A stretch of 64,000 bases of DNA from Kitasatospora xanthocidica (GTDB lineage Bacteria; Actinomycetota; Actinomycetes; Streptomycetales; Streptomycetaceae), in the NCBI RefSeq assembly GCF_014656195.1, contig NZ_BNBY01000002.1, positions 280,351 to 344,350 of the forward strand, in the 5' to 3' direction. The notes beneath the pieces were generated by a model, which saw only the letters and a list, made by a program, of their open reading frames with translations, made no database searches and was not told the origin of the DNA. This document shows, one piece after another, positions 34,113 through 41,783 of this stretch; position 1 is the first letter of the stretch, and the number at the start of each line of letters is the position of its first letter. The translations under genes and the position numbers were made by a program.

Positions 34113-34251
34113 CAGGCGACACGCGACGAGCGACGGGCAACGGCGAACAGATAACAGATGACAGATGACAGATTTCGAAATCTGTCATCTGTCATCTGTC
34201 ATCTGTTCGCCGTCATCCGTTGTCTGAAGTCTGTCGGCTGTTAGCTGTTCG
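34109..34251. repeat. Heptad-repeat hairpin array, copy 4 (most regular)
   Basis: Nine left units from CTGACAG (34109, holding the TGA stop) through GCGAC-type units to CGAACAG, ATAACAG and two ATGACAG (to 34171). The centre is the perfect palindrome ATTTCGAAAT (34172-34181). Right units: three CTGTCAT, CTGTTCG, CCGTCAT, then CTGT-type units to 34251. The inner 66 bases (34144-34209) form 33-bp arms with a single mismatch, from CGAACAG to CTGTTCG. Confidence 0.9.
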
Positions 34252-34320
34252 CACCCCCTTCCGCCGCAGCCCCCTCCCTTCACTCGTGGGAGAGTGGTAC
34301 ACAGCGAAGGGAGCACGAAC

Positions 34321-35124
34321 GTGCTGATGGACAAGGTGGCGGAGATACTCGCCGAGGCGTCGGCCGAGGTCGTCGAGCCGCGCTTCCGGGCGCTGGCCGC
34401 CGGCGAGGTGATGGAGAAGGCGCCCGGCGAGGTCGTGACCGTCGCCGACCGCGAGGCCGAGGCCATCATCGCCCGCCGCCTGCACGAGCTGCTGCCCGTC
34501 CCCGTGGTCGGCGAGGAGGCCGTCTCCGCCGACCCCTCGCTCGCCCGGGCCCTGCACGACGAGCCCGCCGCCTGGCTGGTCGACCCGGTCGACGGCACGG
34601 CCAACTTCGTCGCCGGCCGCCCCGAGTACGCCGTGATGTGCTCCCTCGTCCGCAGCGGCCGGACGGTGGCCTCCTGGATCTGGCAGCCCGAGACCGCCAC
34701 CGCGTACAGCGCCGAGCTGGGCTCCGGCGCCTGGCGCGACGGAGAGCGTCTCACCCGCCCGCCGGCACCCCAGGAGGCCGCCGAGCTGCACGGCTCGGTG
34801 AAGAGCCGCTTCCTGGACCCCGAGCACCAGCGCCTCCTGCAGGCCAACGTCGGGGCCTTCGGCGAGGTCTCCCCCGGCCGGCACGCCGCCGGGATCGAGT
34901 ACCCGGACCTCGTCGAGGGCCGCTTCGACTTCCTCCTCTACTGGCGCACCCTCCCCTGGGACCACGCCCCCGGGTCCCTCCTGGTCACCGAGGCCGGCGG
35001 CGTGTCCGCCCGCCTGGACGGCACCCCCTACCGCCCCGAGGCCCCCGGCTGCGAGGACGGCCTCCTGGTCGCCGCCGACCCCCACACCTGGGAGCTGACC
35101 CGCAAGGTCCTCCTGGGCGCCTGA
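34321..35124 (+). CDS. Inositol monophosphatase family phosphatase
   Basis: 267 residues. Mg-dependent lithium-sensitive phosphatase motifs: GEEA (about residue 66), WLVDPVDGTANF (metal acids, about 86-97) and the C-terminal WDHAPG (about 219). The fold includes inositol monophosphatase, histidinol phosphatase and PAP phosphatase, and the substrate is not clear from sequence. GTG 34321 has AAGGGAG 7 bases upstream. It follows heptad array 4 and so probably has its own promoter rather than belonging to the siderophore operon. Confidence 0.9.
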   Translation: MLMDKVAEILAEASAEVVEPRFRALAAGEVMEKAPGEVVTVADREAEAIIARRLHELLPVPVVGEEAVSADPSLARALHDEPAAWLVDPVDGTANFVAGRPEYAVMCSLVRSGRTVASWIWQPETATAYSAELGSGAWRDGERLTRPPAPQEAAELHGSVKSRFLDPEHQRLLQANVGAFGEVSPGRHAAGIEYPDLVEGRFDFLLYWRTLPWDHAPGSLLVTEAGGVSARLDGTPYRPEAPGCEDGLLVAADPHTWELTRKVLLGA

Positions 35125-35195
35125 CGGCACCCGGCCGCCGGAGCCGCTGGAGCCGCCGGAGGCACCCCCGTCACGGCTCCGCGGGGAGCACTCCG

Positions 35196-36398
35196 TCACC
35201 ACACCACCGGCAGCCGCTCCGGCATGCGCTTGATGAACCCCGGCCGCCAGGCCAACTGCTCGACGGGCAGAGCGAGCCGGAGCTTCGGCATTCGCTCGAC
35301 CAGCGCGGTGACGGCGATCTCGGCATGCGTACGGCCGAGCGCGGAGGCCGGGCAGAAGTGGCGGCCGGCCCCGAAGGCGAGGTGCGGGTTCTCCGTCCGG
35401 TCGAAGTCGATCCGTTCCGGGTGCGGGAAGACCGCCGGGTCGTAGTTGGCTCCCTCGACCAGGACGAGCACCAACTCGCCCTCCCGGACCAGCACATCGC
35501 CCACCTGGACGTCCGCGAGCGCGAGCCGTGGCAGCGCGTCGCCGATCGACAGGTTGACCCGCAGCAGTTCGTCCACCGCGCGGCCGATCAGCGCGGGCTC
35601 CCGCCGCAACCGCTCGGCGAGCTCGGGCTGCTCGCACAGGTAGACGACGGCGTTCAGCAGGAACGCCGAGGTGGACACCGCTCCCGCGCCGAACAGCGAC
35701 AGGGCGACGGTGGCGAGCAGTTCGTCGCTCACCCGGTCCGGGACGTCCGGGGAGCGGCGCAGCGCGGCGAACCGTCCGAGCAGCCCCTCCACCGGCTCCG
35801 GATCGGCGTTGAGCTTTCCGAGCATGTAGCCGAGATCCTTGTACCAGTTGGGCGTTGACCCCTCGAAGGGCACCGGGCTGGTCAGGAAGGCCACGTCGAT
35901 GCCGGACATCAGCCGCCGCCAGTCCTCGGAGGGGATGCCGAGCAGTCGGCAGTGCAGCGCGGCCGAGTAGGGCTCGGTGAAGCCGTCGCGCAGTTCACCG
36001 GGCGCGCCCTGCGCCTCCAACTCGTCGATCAGGCGGTGGGCTTCGGCGTGCAGCCAGCCGTCGAGCTCCCGGTCGGCGCGCGGGGCGAGCGTCTTCATGA
36101 CGGCACTGCGCAGCCCGGCGCTGTTGATGTTGCCCATGTTGTCGACCACCTCCGGCGGGATGGTCAGCGCGTACTGGCGCGGCACGCCGGGGTTGGCGGT
36201 GTCCTTGAGGCTGAACCGCTCGTCCTCCAGTACCTGCTTGGCGAGTCGGTGGCTGCTGACCAGCCAGGCGGGGTCGCCGGTCATGGTGCGGACCCGGGCG
36301 ACCGGCCGCTGCTCGCGCAGCCGGCCGGCCTCCTCGGGGAACACGTCGCCCCGCCGGGACAGCGGGAAGGTCGGGTCGGTCGTCAACAGTTGCGTCAT
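35196..36398 (-). CDS. Cytochrome P450, CYP121-like (cyclodipeptide oxidase)
   Basis: 400 residues; heme loop AFGAGRHFCPAS with Cys349 and ExxR at 277-280. Large stretches match my memory of Mycobacterium tuberculosis CYP121A1, which crosslinks cyclo(Tyr-Tyr) to mycocyclosin: VPPEVVxNMGN-type block, FGAGxxST, GDVLVRxGELVLVLxEGAN and the PERLPVxW end. Aligned by eye, the pocket residues Phe171, Trp185, Ser242 and Asn88 are kept, but Arg386 of CYP121 is Lys390, Gln385 is Ile389 and Phe280 is Ile285. A related but not identical diketopiperazine substrate is likely. Its start lies 54 bases after the synthase gene on the same strand. Confidence 0.92.
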   Translation of the reverse strand: MTQLLTTDPTFPLSRRGDVFPEEAGRLREQRPVARVRTMTGDPAWLVSSHRLAKQVLEDERFSLKDTANPGVPRQYALTIPPEVVDNMGNINSAGLRSAVMKTLAPRADRELDGWLHAEAHRLIDELEAQGAPGELRDGFTEPYSAALHCRLLGIPSEDWRRLMSGIDVAFLTSPVPFEGSTPNWYKDLGYMLGKLNADPEPVEGLLGRFAALRRSPDVPDRVSDELLATVALSLFGAGAVSTSAFLLNAVVYLCEQPELAERLRREPALIGRAVDELLRVNLSIGDALPRLALADVQVGDVLVREGELVLVLVEGANYDPAVFPHPERIDFDRTENPHLAFGAGRHFCPASALGRTHAEIAVTALVERMPKLRLALPVEQLAWRPGFIKRMPERLPVVW

Positions 36399-36452
36399 GT
36401 GTGGCTCCTCGTGTGAGACCGCGGGAGGCCCGCGGACGGGAAGGGGGGTCGG

Positions 36453-37304
36453 CTACGCCGCCCGGACGGGACCGACCCCGACCGGGGCGGCCGCCACCGG
36501 CGCGGCCACGACGGGCTCAGCCACGACGGCTGCCGGCACCGCGAGCACGTCCGCCGGCACCGCGAGCACGTCGGTCGGCACCGCGGGACCGCCCGCCGGC
36601 CGGATCACCGCGTAGGCCTGGCCCGCCTCCGCCCGGATCCCCTCGTCCCGCCCGAACAGGACCGGGGTGAGCGGCAGTTGCAGGTGGTAGCAGCTGACCG
36701 AGGACGCCACCCCGAGCAGCGCCGGGGTGTCCAGGAAGAACGGCAGCTCGGCCGTGATGTAGCGCAGTCCGGCGGCGAGTTGCGGCTCGTTCGGCGCCAG
36801 CCCCTCGTCCAGGCGGGCGGCCAGGAAGCCGCGCGCCATGCCCTCGGCGGCGGCCCGGTACGCGGGGTCGGTCCGCAGCCCGTCGACGGCCCGGCGGTGC
36901 AGCCGCCGGTAGGCGTCGGCGGCGGTGAACTCGGACAGGGCGTGCACCCCTACGCCGCTGCGGCGACCGGCCCCTTCCACGCCCCGCTCGATCCGGCGGG
37001 CGGTGGCCTTGACCTCCTTGGCGGCCCGCCGCTGCGCGTGCTCGGGGGTGTACCCGAAGGTCTCGTACTGGGTCGCGACATGGAGGTCGGCGTACACGAT
37101 GTCGACGCGCTCGAAGAACTCCAGCCCCCACCCGATGAGTTCGGTGATCCGGCGATGACTGAAATAGCTGTTCCCCGGGCTGACGCCGATCAGCAGGTGC
37201 TCGCCCCGCTGCCATATCTCCCGGCACCGACGGGAGTACGGGAGGGCCTCGAACGGGCCCGTCGGGGTGGTTATCGGCTCGTCGTCCGGGACGGTTTCGC
37301 GCAT
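36453..37304 (-). CDS. Cyclodipeptide synthase (CDPS), NYH subfamily
   Basis: 283 residues. CDPSs make cyclodipeptides from two aminoacyl-tRNAs. Catalytic Ser42 lies in GVSPGNSYFS; Tyr182 and Glu186 in YITAELPFF; Asn45, Tyr206 and His207 place it in the NYH subfamily. All correspond to AlbC Ser37, Asn40, Tyr178, Glu182, Tyr202 and His203 with a shift of 4-5. The final 45 residues are an Ala/Val/Pro repeat tail (DVLAVPADVLAVP) encoded by near-exact DNA repeats, absent from usual CDPSs. GGAGGA before the ATG fixes the start. Pairs with the CYP121-like gene as Rv2275 pairs with CYP121. Confidence 0.93.
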   Translation of the reverse strand: MRETVPDDEPITTPTGPFEALPYSRRCREIWQRGEHLLIGVSPGNSYFSHRRITELIGWGLEFFERVDIVYADLHVATQYETFGYTPEHAQRRAAKEVKATARRIERGVEGAGRRSGVGVHALSEFTAADAYRRLHRRAVDGLRTDPAYRAAAEGMARGFLAARLDEGLAPNEPQLAAGLRYITAELPFFLDTPALLGVASSVSCYHLQLPLTPVLFGRDEGIRAEAGQAYAVIRPAGGPAVPTDVLAVPADVLAVPAAVVAEPVVAAPVAAAPVGVGPVRAA

Positions 37305-37713
37305 GCCTTTCCTCCGCTTCGCAGCATGGTCACAGGACGGTGTTCGCGTGGAACGACCGGGATTCACAGAAATGCACGGCGGGCAGGCGGAGTTCGTCCG
37401 GATGCCGGGGCGCGATGACCGCGTACGGGCGACATGGGCCTGGTCAGGCGGCCTTCCTCGGGGTGCCGTGTGCGCATGGTGGGGCTGCGGCCACATGAAG
37501 TTACCGCCGCTCTTCGGGAACTCCGCAAGCCCTGCCCGGGAGTTGGCGGAATGTGATCACCGGGCGGCCGGAATCAGCCTGTACACCCTCGCGAAGCTAT
37601 GTCCACGGAGCTTGTCGGGGAGCGGTCCGATATCCCCCGAACAGCCTCCCACGCCAGTGTCGATTCCTCCAACACCACACCGGTAAAAGGATTCTGATTT
37701 GGAGGCAGGAAAA
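37305..37713. other. Upstream region of the CDPS-P450 operon
   Basis: About 400 bases without a supported gene and less GC-rich than its surroundings, as expected for a promoter region. A weak minus-strand promoter candidate is TTGCGG (37523-37528) and TAACTT (37498-37503) with 19 bases between. No regulator gene adjoins. Confidence 0.35.
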
Positions 37714-37740
37714 GGGCGCCACACGAACCGTGTGGCGCCC
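37714..37740. terminator. Strong terminator after the diaminobutyrate decarboxylase gene
   Basis: GGGCGCCACACG and CGTGTGGCGCCC form a perfect 12-bp stem with a 3-base loop. It lies about 80 bases past the stop of the minus-strand decarboxylase gene and insulates the CDPS promoter. Confidence 0.85.
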
Positions 37741-37760
37741 CGACCATGGGACCCCGACCG

Positions 37761-37796
37761 CTGGCCCTGGCCCTGGCCCTGGCCCTGGCCCTGGCC
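37761..37796. repeat. Hexanucleotide tandem repeat (CTGGCC)6
   Basis: Six copies of CTGGCC in a row between the terminator at 37714-37740 and the decarboxylase stop codon. It reads as low-complexity coding sequence in several frames, but no supported gene covers it. Confidence 0.9.
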
Positions 37797-37821
37797 ACTG
37801 AGCTGAGACCTGGAGCGGTCG

Positions 37822-39336
37822 CTACCCCGCGTGCTCGCCCGCCACCTTGCGGCCGGCCCCCACCACCTCGCGCAGCAGCGTGCCCACCTCCCCCACCGTC
37901 GTGTGCGGGTTGAGCAGCGTCAGCTTCAGCCGCACCCGCCCCGGCCCCTCGCCCGGAAGTTCCGTACGCCCCACCACCGCCCGGCCGCTGCGCAGCAGCA
38001 ACCGCCGCAGCCGCCCGTTCATCTCGTCCAGCGCCACCCCGTCGGTCACGCCCGGCGGGCGGTAGCGGAAGAGGAGGACGGTGAGGACGGGGTCGGCGTG
38101 GAGTTCGAGGGAGGGTTCGGCGCGGACGGCGTCGGCGGCGGCGCGGGCGAGGTCGTGGCAGGTGTCGACGAGGCGGCCGAGGCCGTCGCGGCCGAGGGTG
38201 CGCAGGGTGACGGCGAGTTTGAAGGCGTCGGCACGGCGGGTGGTGCGCAGGGAGCGGCCGAGCAGGCTGGGGTAGCCGGCCTGCTCGTCGTCGACCGGGT
38301 TGAGGTACTCGGCGCGGCGGGCGAGCGAGACGTAGGTTTCGGCGCGGCGGACCAGGAAGACCCCGGCGGCGGCCGGCTGCCAGCCGAGTTTGTGCCAGTC
38401 GAGGGAGACCGAGTCGGCGCGGGCGATGCCGTCGAGCAGGGGGGCGAGCCGGTCGGAGAGCAGGGCGCCGCCGCCGTACGCGGCGTCGACGTGCAGCCAG
38501 GCGTCGTAGCGGCCGGCGAGGTCGGCGGCGGCGTGCAGCGGGTCGACGGCCCCGGTGTCGGTGGTGCCGGCAGTGGCGACCACGGCGATCGGGGTGCGGC
38601 CCGCCCAGCTGGCCTCGGCCAGGGCCCGTTCCAGCGCCTCCTCCCGCATGCGGAGCCGGCGGTCGACCGGGACGGGGACGACGGCCCGTTCGCCGAGCCC
38701 GAGGAGCGCGGCGGCGCGCTGGACGGAGAAGTGCGCGGCTTCGGAGGCGAGGACGCACGGCCGGACGCCTGCCGGGATCCCGTCCAACTCCACGATGCCG
38801 TCGAGCTTCTGGTCGCGCGCCAGCATGAGCCCCATGAGGTTGGACTCGGTGCCGCCCGAGGTGAGGACGCCGGTGGAGCGCGCCGGGTCGTAGCCGACGA
38901 GTCCGGCGAGTTCGGCGAGCAGCGCGGTTTCCAGGGCCGTGGCCGCGGGGGCCTGGTCCCAGGAGTCCTGCGAGGGGTTGAGGGCGCTCACGGCGAGGTC
39001 GGCCGCGGCGGCGACGGCGAGCGGCGGGCAGTGCAGGTGGGCGGCGCAGGCCGGGTCGGCGGGGTCGGCGGCGCCGTACGCGAGCAGTTCGGTGAGCCGG
39101 GCGAGCGCGCCGCGGCCGTGGGCGGCGGCCATCGCGTCGCCGACCAGGGCGGTGATCTCGGCCGGACTGCCCGCCGGCAGCGGGCCCGAACGCATCGCGG
39201 TGCCCGCTTCCATGGCGTCGAGGACGGTGGCGAGCAGCGGTCCGAGCGCGCCGGGCCCGGCCGCGCCGCCGGCCAGGGCGTCCGTCGCGGCCTCGCCGTC
39301 CGGCAGCCCGAACGGCCCGGGGCCGAGCCCGCTCAC
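37822..39336 (-). CDS. L-2,4-diaminobutyrate decarboxylase-like PLP enzyme
   Basis: 504 residues of the group II (fold-I) decarboxylases: SGGTESNLMGL (PLP phosphate loop, about residue 150), HVDAAYGGG and SLDWHKLGWQP (PLP Lys, about residue 310). Next to a diaminobutyrate aminotransferase it should convert L-2,4-diaminobutyrate into 1,3-diaminopropane, a siderophore amine in schizokinen- and rhizobactin-type pathways. GTG start overlaps the stop of the aminotransferase gene (GTGA), so the two are coupled under the iron box at 40849. Tyrosine or glutamate decarboxylase activity is less likely in this context. Confidence 0.9.
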   Translation of the reverse strand: MSGLGPGPFGLPDGEAATDALAGGAAGPGALGPLLATVLDAMEAGTAMRSGPLPAGSPAEITALVGDAMAAAHGRGALARLTELLAYGAADPADPACAAHLHCPPLAVAAAADLAVSALNPSQDSWDQAPAATALETALLAELAGLVGYDPARSTGVLTSGGTESNLMGLMLARDQKLDGIVELDGIPAGVRPCVLASEAAHFSVQRAAALLGLGERAVVPVPVDRRLRMREEALERALAEASWAGRTPIAVVATAGTTDTGAVDPLHAAADLAGRYDAWLHVDAAYGGGALLSDRLAPLLDGIARADSVSLDWHKLGWQPAAAGVFLVRRAETYVSLARRAEYLNPVDDEQAGYPSLLGRSLRTTRRADAFKLAVTLRTLGRDGLGRLVDTCHDLARAAADAVRAEPSLELHADPVLTVLLFRYRPPGVTDGVALDEMNGRLRRLLLRSGRAVVGRTELPGEGPGRVRLKLTLLNPHTTVGEVGTLLREVVGAGRKVAGEHAG

Positions 39337-40832
39337 CGCTCCCCCTGCCCCGAGCCGCCCACGCCGCCCGAACCAGCCCCGGCACCACCGGAACCGGCGC
39401 CGGCACCACGGGCACCACCGGCACCGCCGGCACCGCCGGCACCGACCCCGGCACCACCGGCGGCCGCGGCCGCGATCGCCTCGGCCAGCCGTTCCAGCAC
39501 CGCCGCCACCTGCTCGTCCGTGATGGTGAGCGGCGGGAGCAGCCGCAGGACCGCGTCGTGGCGCCCGCCCAGCTCGACGATCAGCCCGCGCGCCAGGCAC
39601 GCCTCCCGCACCCGGACGGCGAGCGCCGGGTCCGCCGGACGGGCCCCGCAGGCGTCGGCCTCGGCCGTCGGGTCGACCAGCTCGACGCCGATCATCAGCC
39701 CCCGGCCGCGCACGTCGCCGATCACCGGCAGTTCGTCCGCGAGTTCGCGCAGCCGGGCCGTCATCCGGTCGCCGACGAGGGCGGCCCGCTCGGCCAGCCC
39801 GTGCGCGGCGACGTACCGGAGCGTCGCGGCCCCGGCCGCCATGGCGAGGGTGTTGCCGCGGAAGGTTCCGGTGTGGGCGCCGGGCCGCCAGCCGTCGTAG
39901 TCCTCGCGGTAGACGACGACGGCGAGCGGCAGGCTGCCGCCGATGGCCTTGGAGAGCACCATGGCGTCCGGGACGATGCCGCTGTGCTCGACCGCCCACA
40001 TGGCGCCGGTGCGTCCGACTCCGGTCTGCACCTCGTCGACGATCAGCGGGATGCCGCGTTCGGCCGTGATCCGGCGCATCTCGCGCAGCCAGCGGTCGGG
40101 CGCGGGGACGACGCCGCCCTCGCCCTGGACGGCCTCCAGGATCATCGCGGCGGGCGGCACCACCCCGCCCGACGGGTCGTCCAGCAGCCGCTCGACGTAC
40201 GTCACGGAGAGCTCGGCGCCCGCCTCACCGCCGACCCCGAACGGGCAGCGGTAGCCGTACGGGTAGGGCAGCCGGACGACCTCGCCACCGCTCGGCAGCG
40301 GTTCCTTGACCGCGACGCTGCCGGTGAGCGCGAGGGCGCCGGCGGTCATGCCGTGGTAGGCGCCGGTGAAGGCGAGCGCGCCGGAGCGGCCGGTGGCGGT
40401 CTGGGTCAGCTTGAGCGCGGCCTCGACCGCGTCCGTCCCGGCCGGGCCGCAGAAGTGGATCCGGGCGCGGCCGGCGAACTCGGCGGGCAGGCTCTCGAAC
40501 AGCGCGCTGGTGAAGTCGTCCTTCTCGGCGGTGGCGAGGTCGAGCAGGTGCAGCGGGGCGCCGCTGTCGAGGGTGCGGCGGATGGCCTCCAGCACGACGG
40601 GGTGGTTGTGGCCGAGGGCGAGGGTGCCGGCGCCGGAGAGGCAGTCGAGGTAGCGCCGCCCGTCCGCGCCCTCGACGGTCATGCCGTTGGCGCGCACCGG
40701 GACGATCGGGAAGGAGCGGGCGTACGTCCTGGCGGCGGACTCGCGGACGCGCTGGCGACGCAGGATGGCCTCACCGGCGGCCGGGGCCGTGGCTCCGGAG
40801 GCGGCCTGAACGGGTACGGCTGCGAGCGACAC
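39333..40832 (-). CDS. Diaminobutyrate-2-oxoglutarate aminotransferase
   Basis: 499 residues, class III aminotransferase: GAGTLALGHNHP (about 68), GPAGTDAVEAALKL (about 130), FTGAYHGMT, VDEVQTGVGRTG (about 263) and the PLP Lys in LSKAIGGSLP (about 288). The spacing and FCGPAGTDA motif fit the diaminobutyrate branch (RhbA/EctB/Dat). It makes L-2,4-diaminobutyrate from aspartate semialdehyde. The C-terminal 45 residues are Gly/Ala repeats that look slippage-made. The GTG start is 17 bases from the iron box; no ectoine synthase genes adjoin, so a siderophore role is favoured. Confidence 0.92.
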   Translation of the reverse strand: MSLAAVPVQAASGATAPAAGEAILRRQRVRESAARTYARSFPIVPVRANGMTVEGADGRRYLDCLSGAGTLALGHNHPVVLEAIRRTLDSGAPLHLLDLATAEKDDFTSALFESLPAEFAGRARIHFCGPAGTDAVEAALKLTQTATGRSGALAFTGAYHGMTAGALALTGSVAVKEPLPSGGEVVRLPYPYGYRCPFGVGGEAGAELSVTYVERLLDDPSGGVVPPAAMILEAVQGEGGVVPAPDRWLREMRRITAERGIPLIVDEVQTGVGRTGAMWAVEHSGIVPDAMVLSKAIGGSLPLAVVVYREDYDGWRPGAHTGTFRGNTLAMAAGAATLRYVAAHGLAERAALVGDRMTARLRELADELPVIGDVRGRGLMIGVELVDPTAEADACGARPADPALAVRVREACLARGLIVELGGRHDAVLRLLPPLTITDEQVAAVLERLAEAIAAAAAGGAGVGAGGAGGAGGARGAGAGSGGAGAGSGGVGGSGQGER

Positions 40833-40848
40833 GACAAACCCCCAGGAG

Positions 40849-40868
40849 AAGTTAGGTTAGCCTAACTT
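40849..40868 (-). promoter_or_regulatory. Iron box controlling the diaminopropane genes
   Basis: AAGTTAGG-TTAG-CCTAACTT, a perfect 8-bp inverted repeat of the DtxR/IdeR type, immediately upstream of the aminotransferase GTG. Repression by iron would limit diaminopropane formation to iron starvation. Confidence 0.85.
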
Positions 40869-41042
40869 TACTGCCCCTGAGCTGGCAGAATGCAGCCGGG
40901 GCACCCAGAACCACCCGCGCGAGTGAACCTCCGCCAGTTCCGTCCCCGCCCCCGCGTCCGGATACCCGGCCCCGGGAACTCCAACGACCGCCACGCCGGA
41001 AGGTCACGCCGGAAGGCCTCATCGGGAGGCCGCAGCGAACGG

Positions 41043-41783
41043 TCAACCCTCGGACCGGTCGCGGCCCGCCTTCCACCGGTAGCAGAGCTCCGGCCGCCCG
41101 ACACTCCCGTACTGCGGCTCCCGCACCGCCCGCCCCGTGTCCACCAGGTGCTCCAGGTAGCGCCGCGCGGTGATCCGCGAGACCCCGGCCGCGACGCCCG
41201 CGGCCGCCGCCGACAGCCCGGTCGCGGCCTCGCGGAGCACCGCGGCGACGGTGTCCAGGGTGGGCGCGCTCAGCCCCTTGGGCAGGGTGCTGCGCTCGGG
41301 GGTGCGCAGCAGGGCGAACGCCTGGTCGACCTCGTCCTGGCCGGTCGCCTCGCCGGTGCGCCCGAGGCTGTGCCGGTACCGGGCGTAGCGCTCCAGGCGG
41401 TCGTGCAGGGCGGCGGCGCTGAACGGCTTCAGCAGGTACTGCACGACGCCCGCCGAGACCGCCTGCCGGACCATGGCGAGGTCGCGGGCCGAGGTCACCG
41501 CGATGACGTCGGTGGTGTGGCCGGCGGCGCGCAGCGTGCGGCAGAGCTGGAGCCCGTGGCCGTCCGGCAGGTAGAGGTCGAGCAGGGTCAGGTCGACGGG
41601 GGTGCCGGCCGCCCGGGCCCGCTCCAGGAAACGCAGCGCCTCGGCGCAGCTGTGGACCGTACCGGCGGCGTGGAAGCCGGGTTCGCGCTCCACGTACAGG
41701 GTGTGCGCCGCGGCCGCCACCGGGTCGTCCTCGACGACCAGGACGGAGATCCCCGGCGGACCGGAACCGCCGCGCGGGGTCAC
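41043..41783 (-). CDS. CitB/DcuR-family response regulator
   Basis: 246 residues. Receiver domain with VVEDDPVAA at the start, phospho-acceptor Asp in LLDLYLPDGHG (about residue 65) and the VTSARD and LLKPF (Lys) motifs. The C-terminal output is the CitB-type winged helix (AAGVAAGVSRITARRYLEHLVDTGRA). It controls organic-acid uptake in most known cases. GTG start overlaps the stop of the sensor kinase gene, so the pair is translated together. The divergent dctA gene is the expected target. Confidence 0.92.
   Translation of the reverse strand: MTPRGGSGPPGISVLVVEDDPVAAAAHTLYVEREPGFHAAGTVHSCAEALRFLERARAAGTPVDLTLLDLYLPDGHGLQLCRTLRAAGHTTDVIAVTSARDLAMVRQAVSAGVVQYLLKPFSAAALHDRLERYARYRHSLGRTGEATGQDEVDQAFALLRTPERSTLPKGLSAPTLDTVAAVLREAATGLSAAAAGVAAGVSRITARRYLEHLVDTGRAVREPQYGSVGRPELCYRWKAGRDRSEG

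Noticed and set aside
35196..37304. Cyclodipeptide pathway as part of siderophore assembly
   Set aside because: It lies between the siderophore genes, but the CDPS and P450 match a complete mycocyclosin-type pathway, and no iron box was seen upstream. Physical linkage alone is not evidence.
37761..37796. CTGGCC repeat as part of a coding tail
   Set aside because: It lies past the stop codon at 37822 and beyond the terminator. No frame here has a start signal or conserved sequence.
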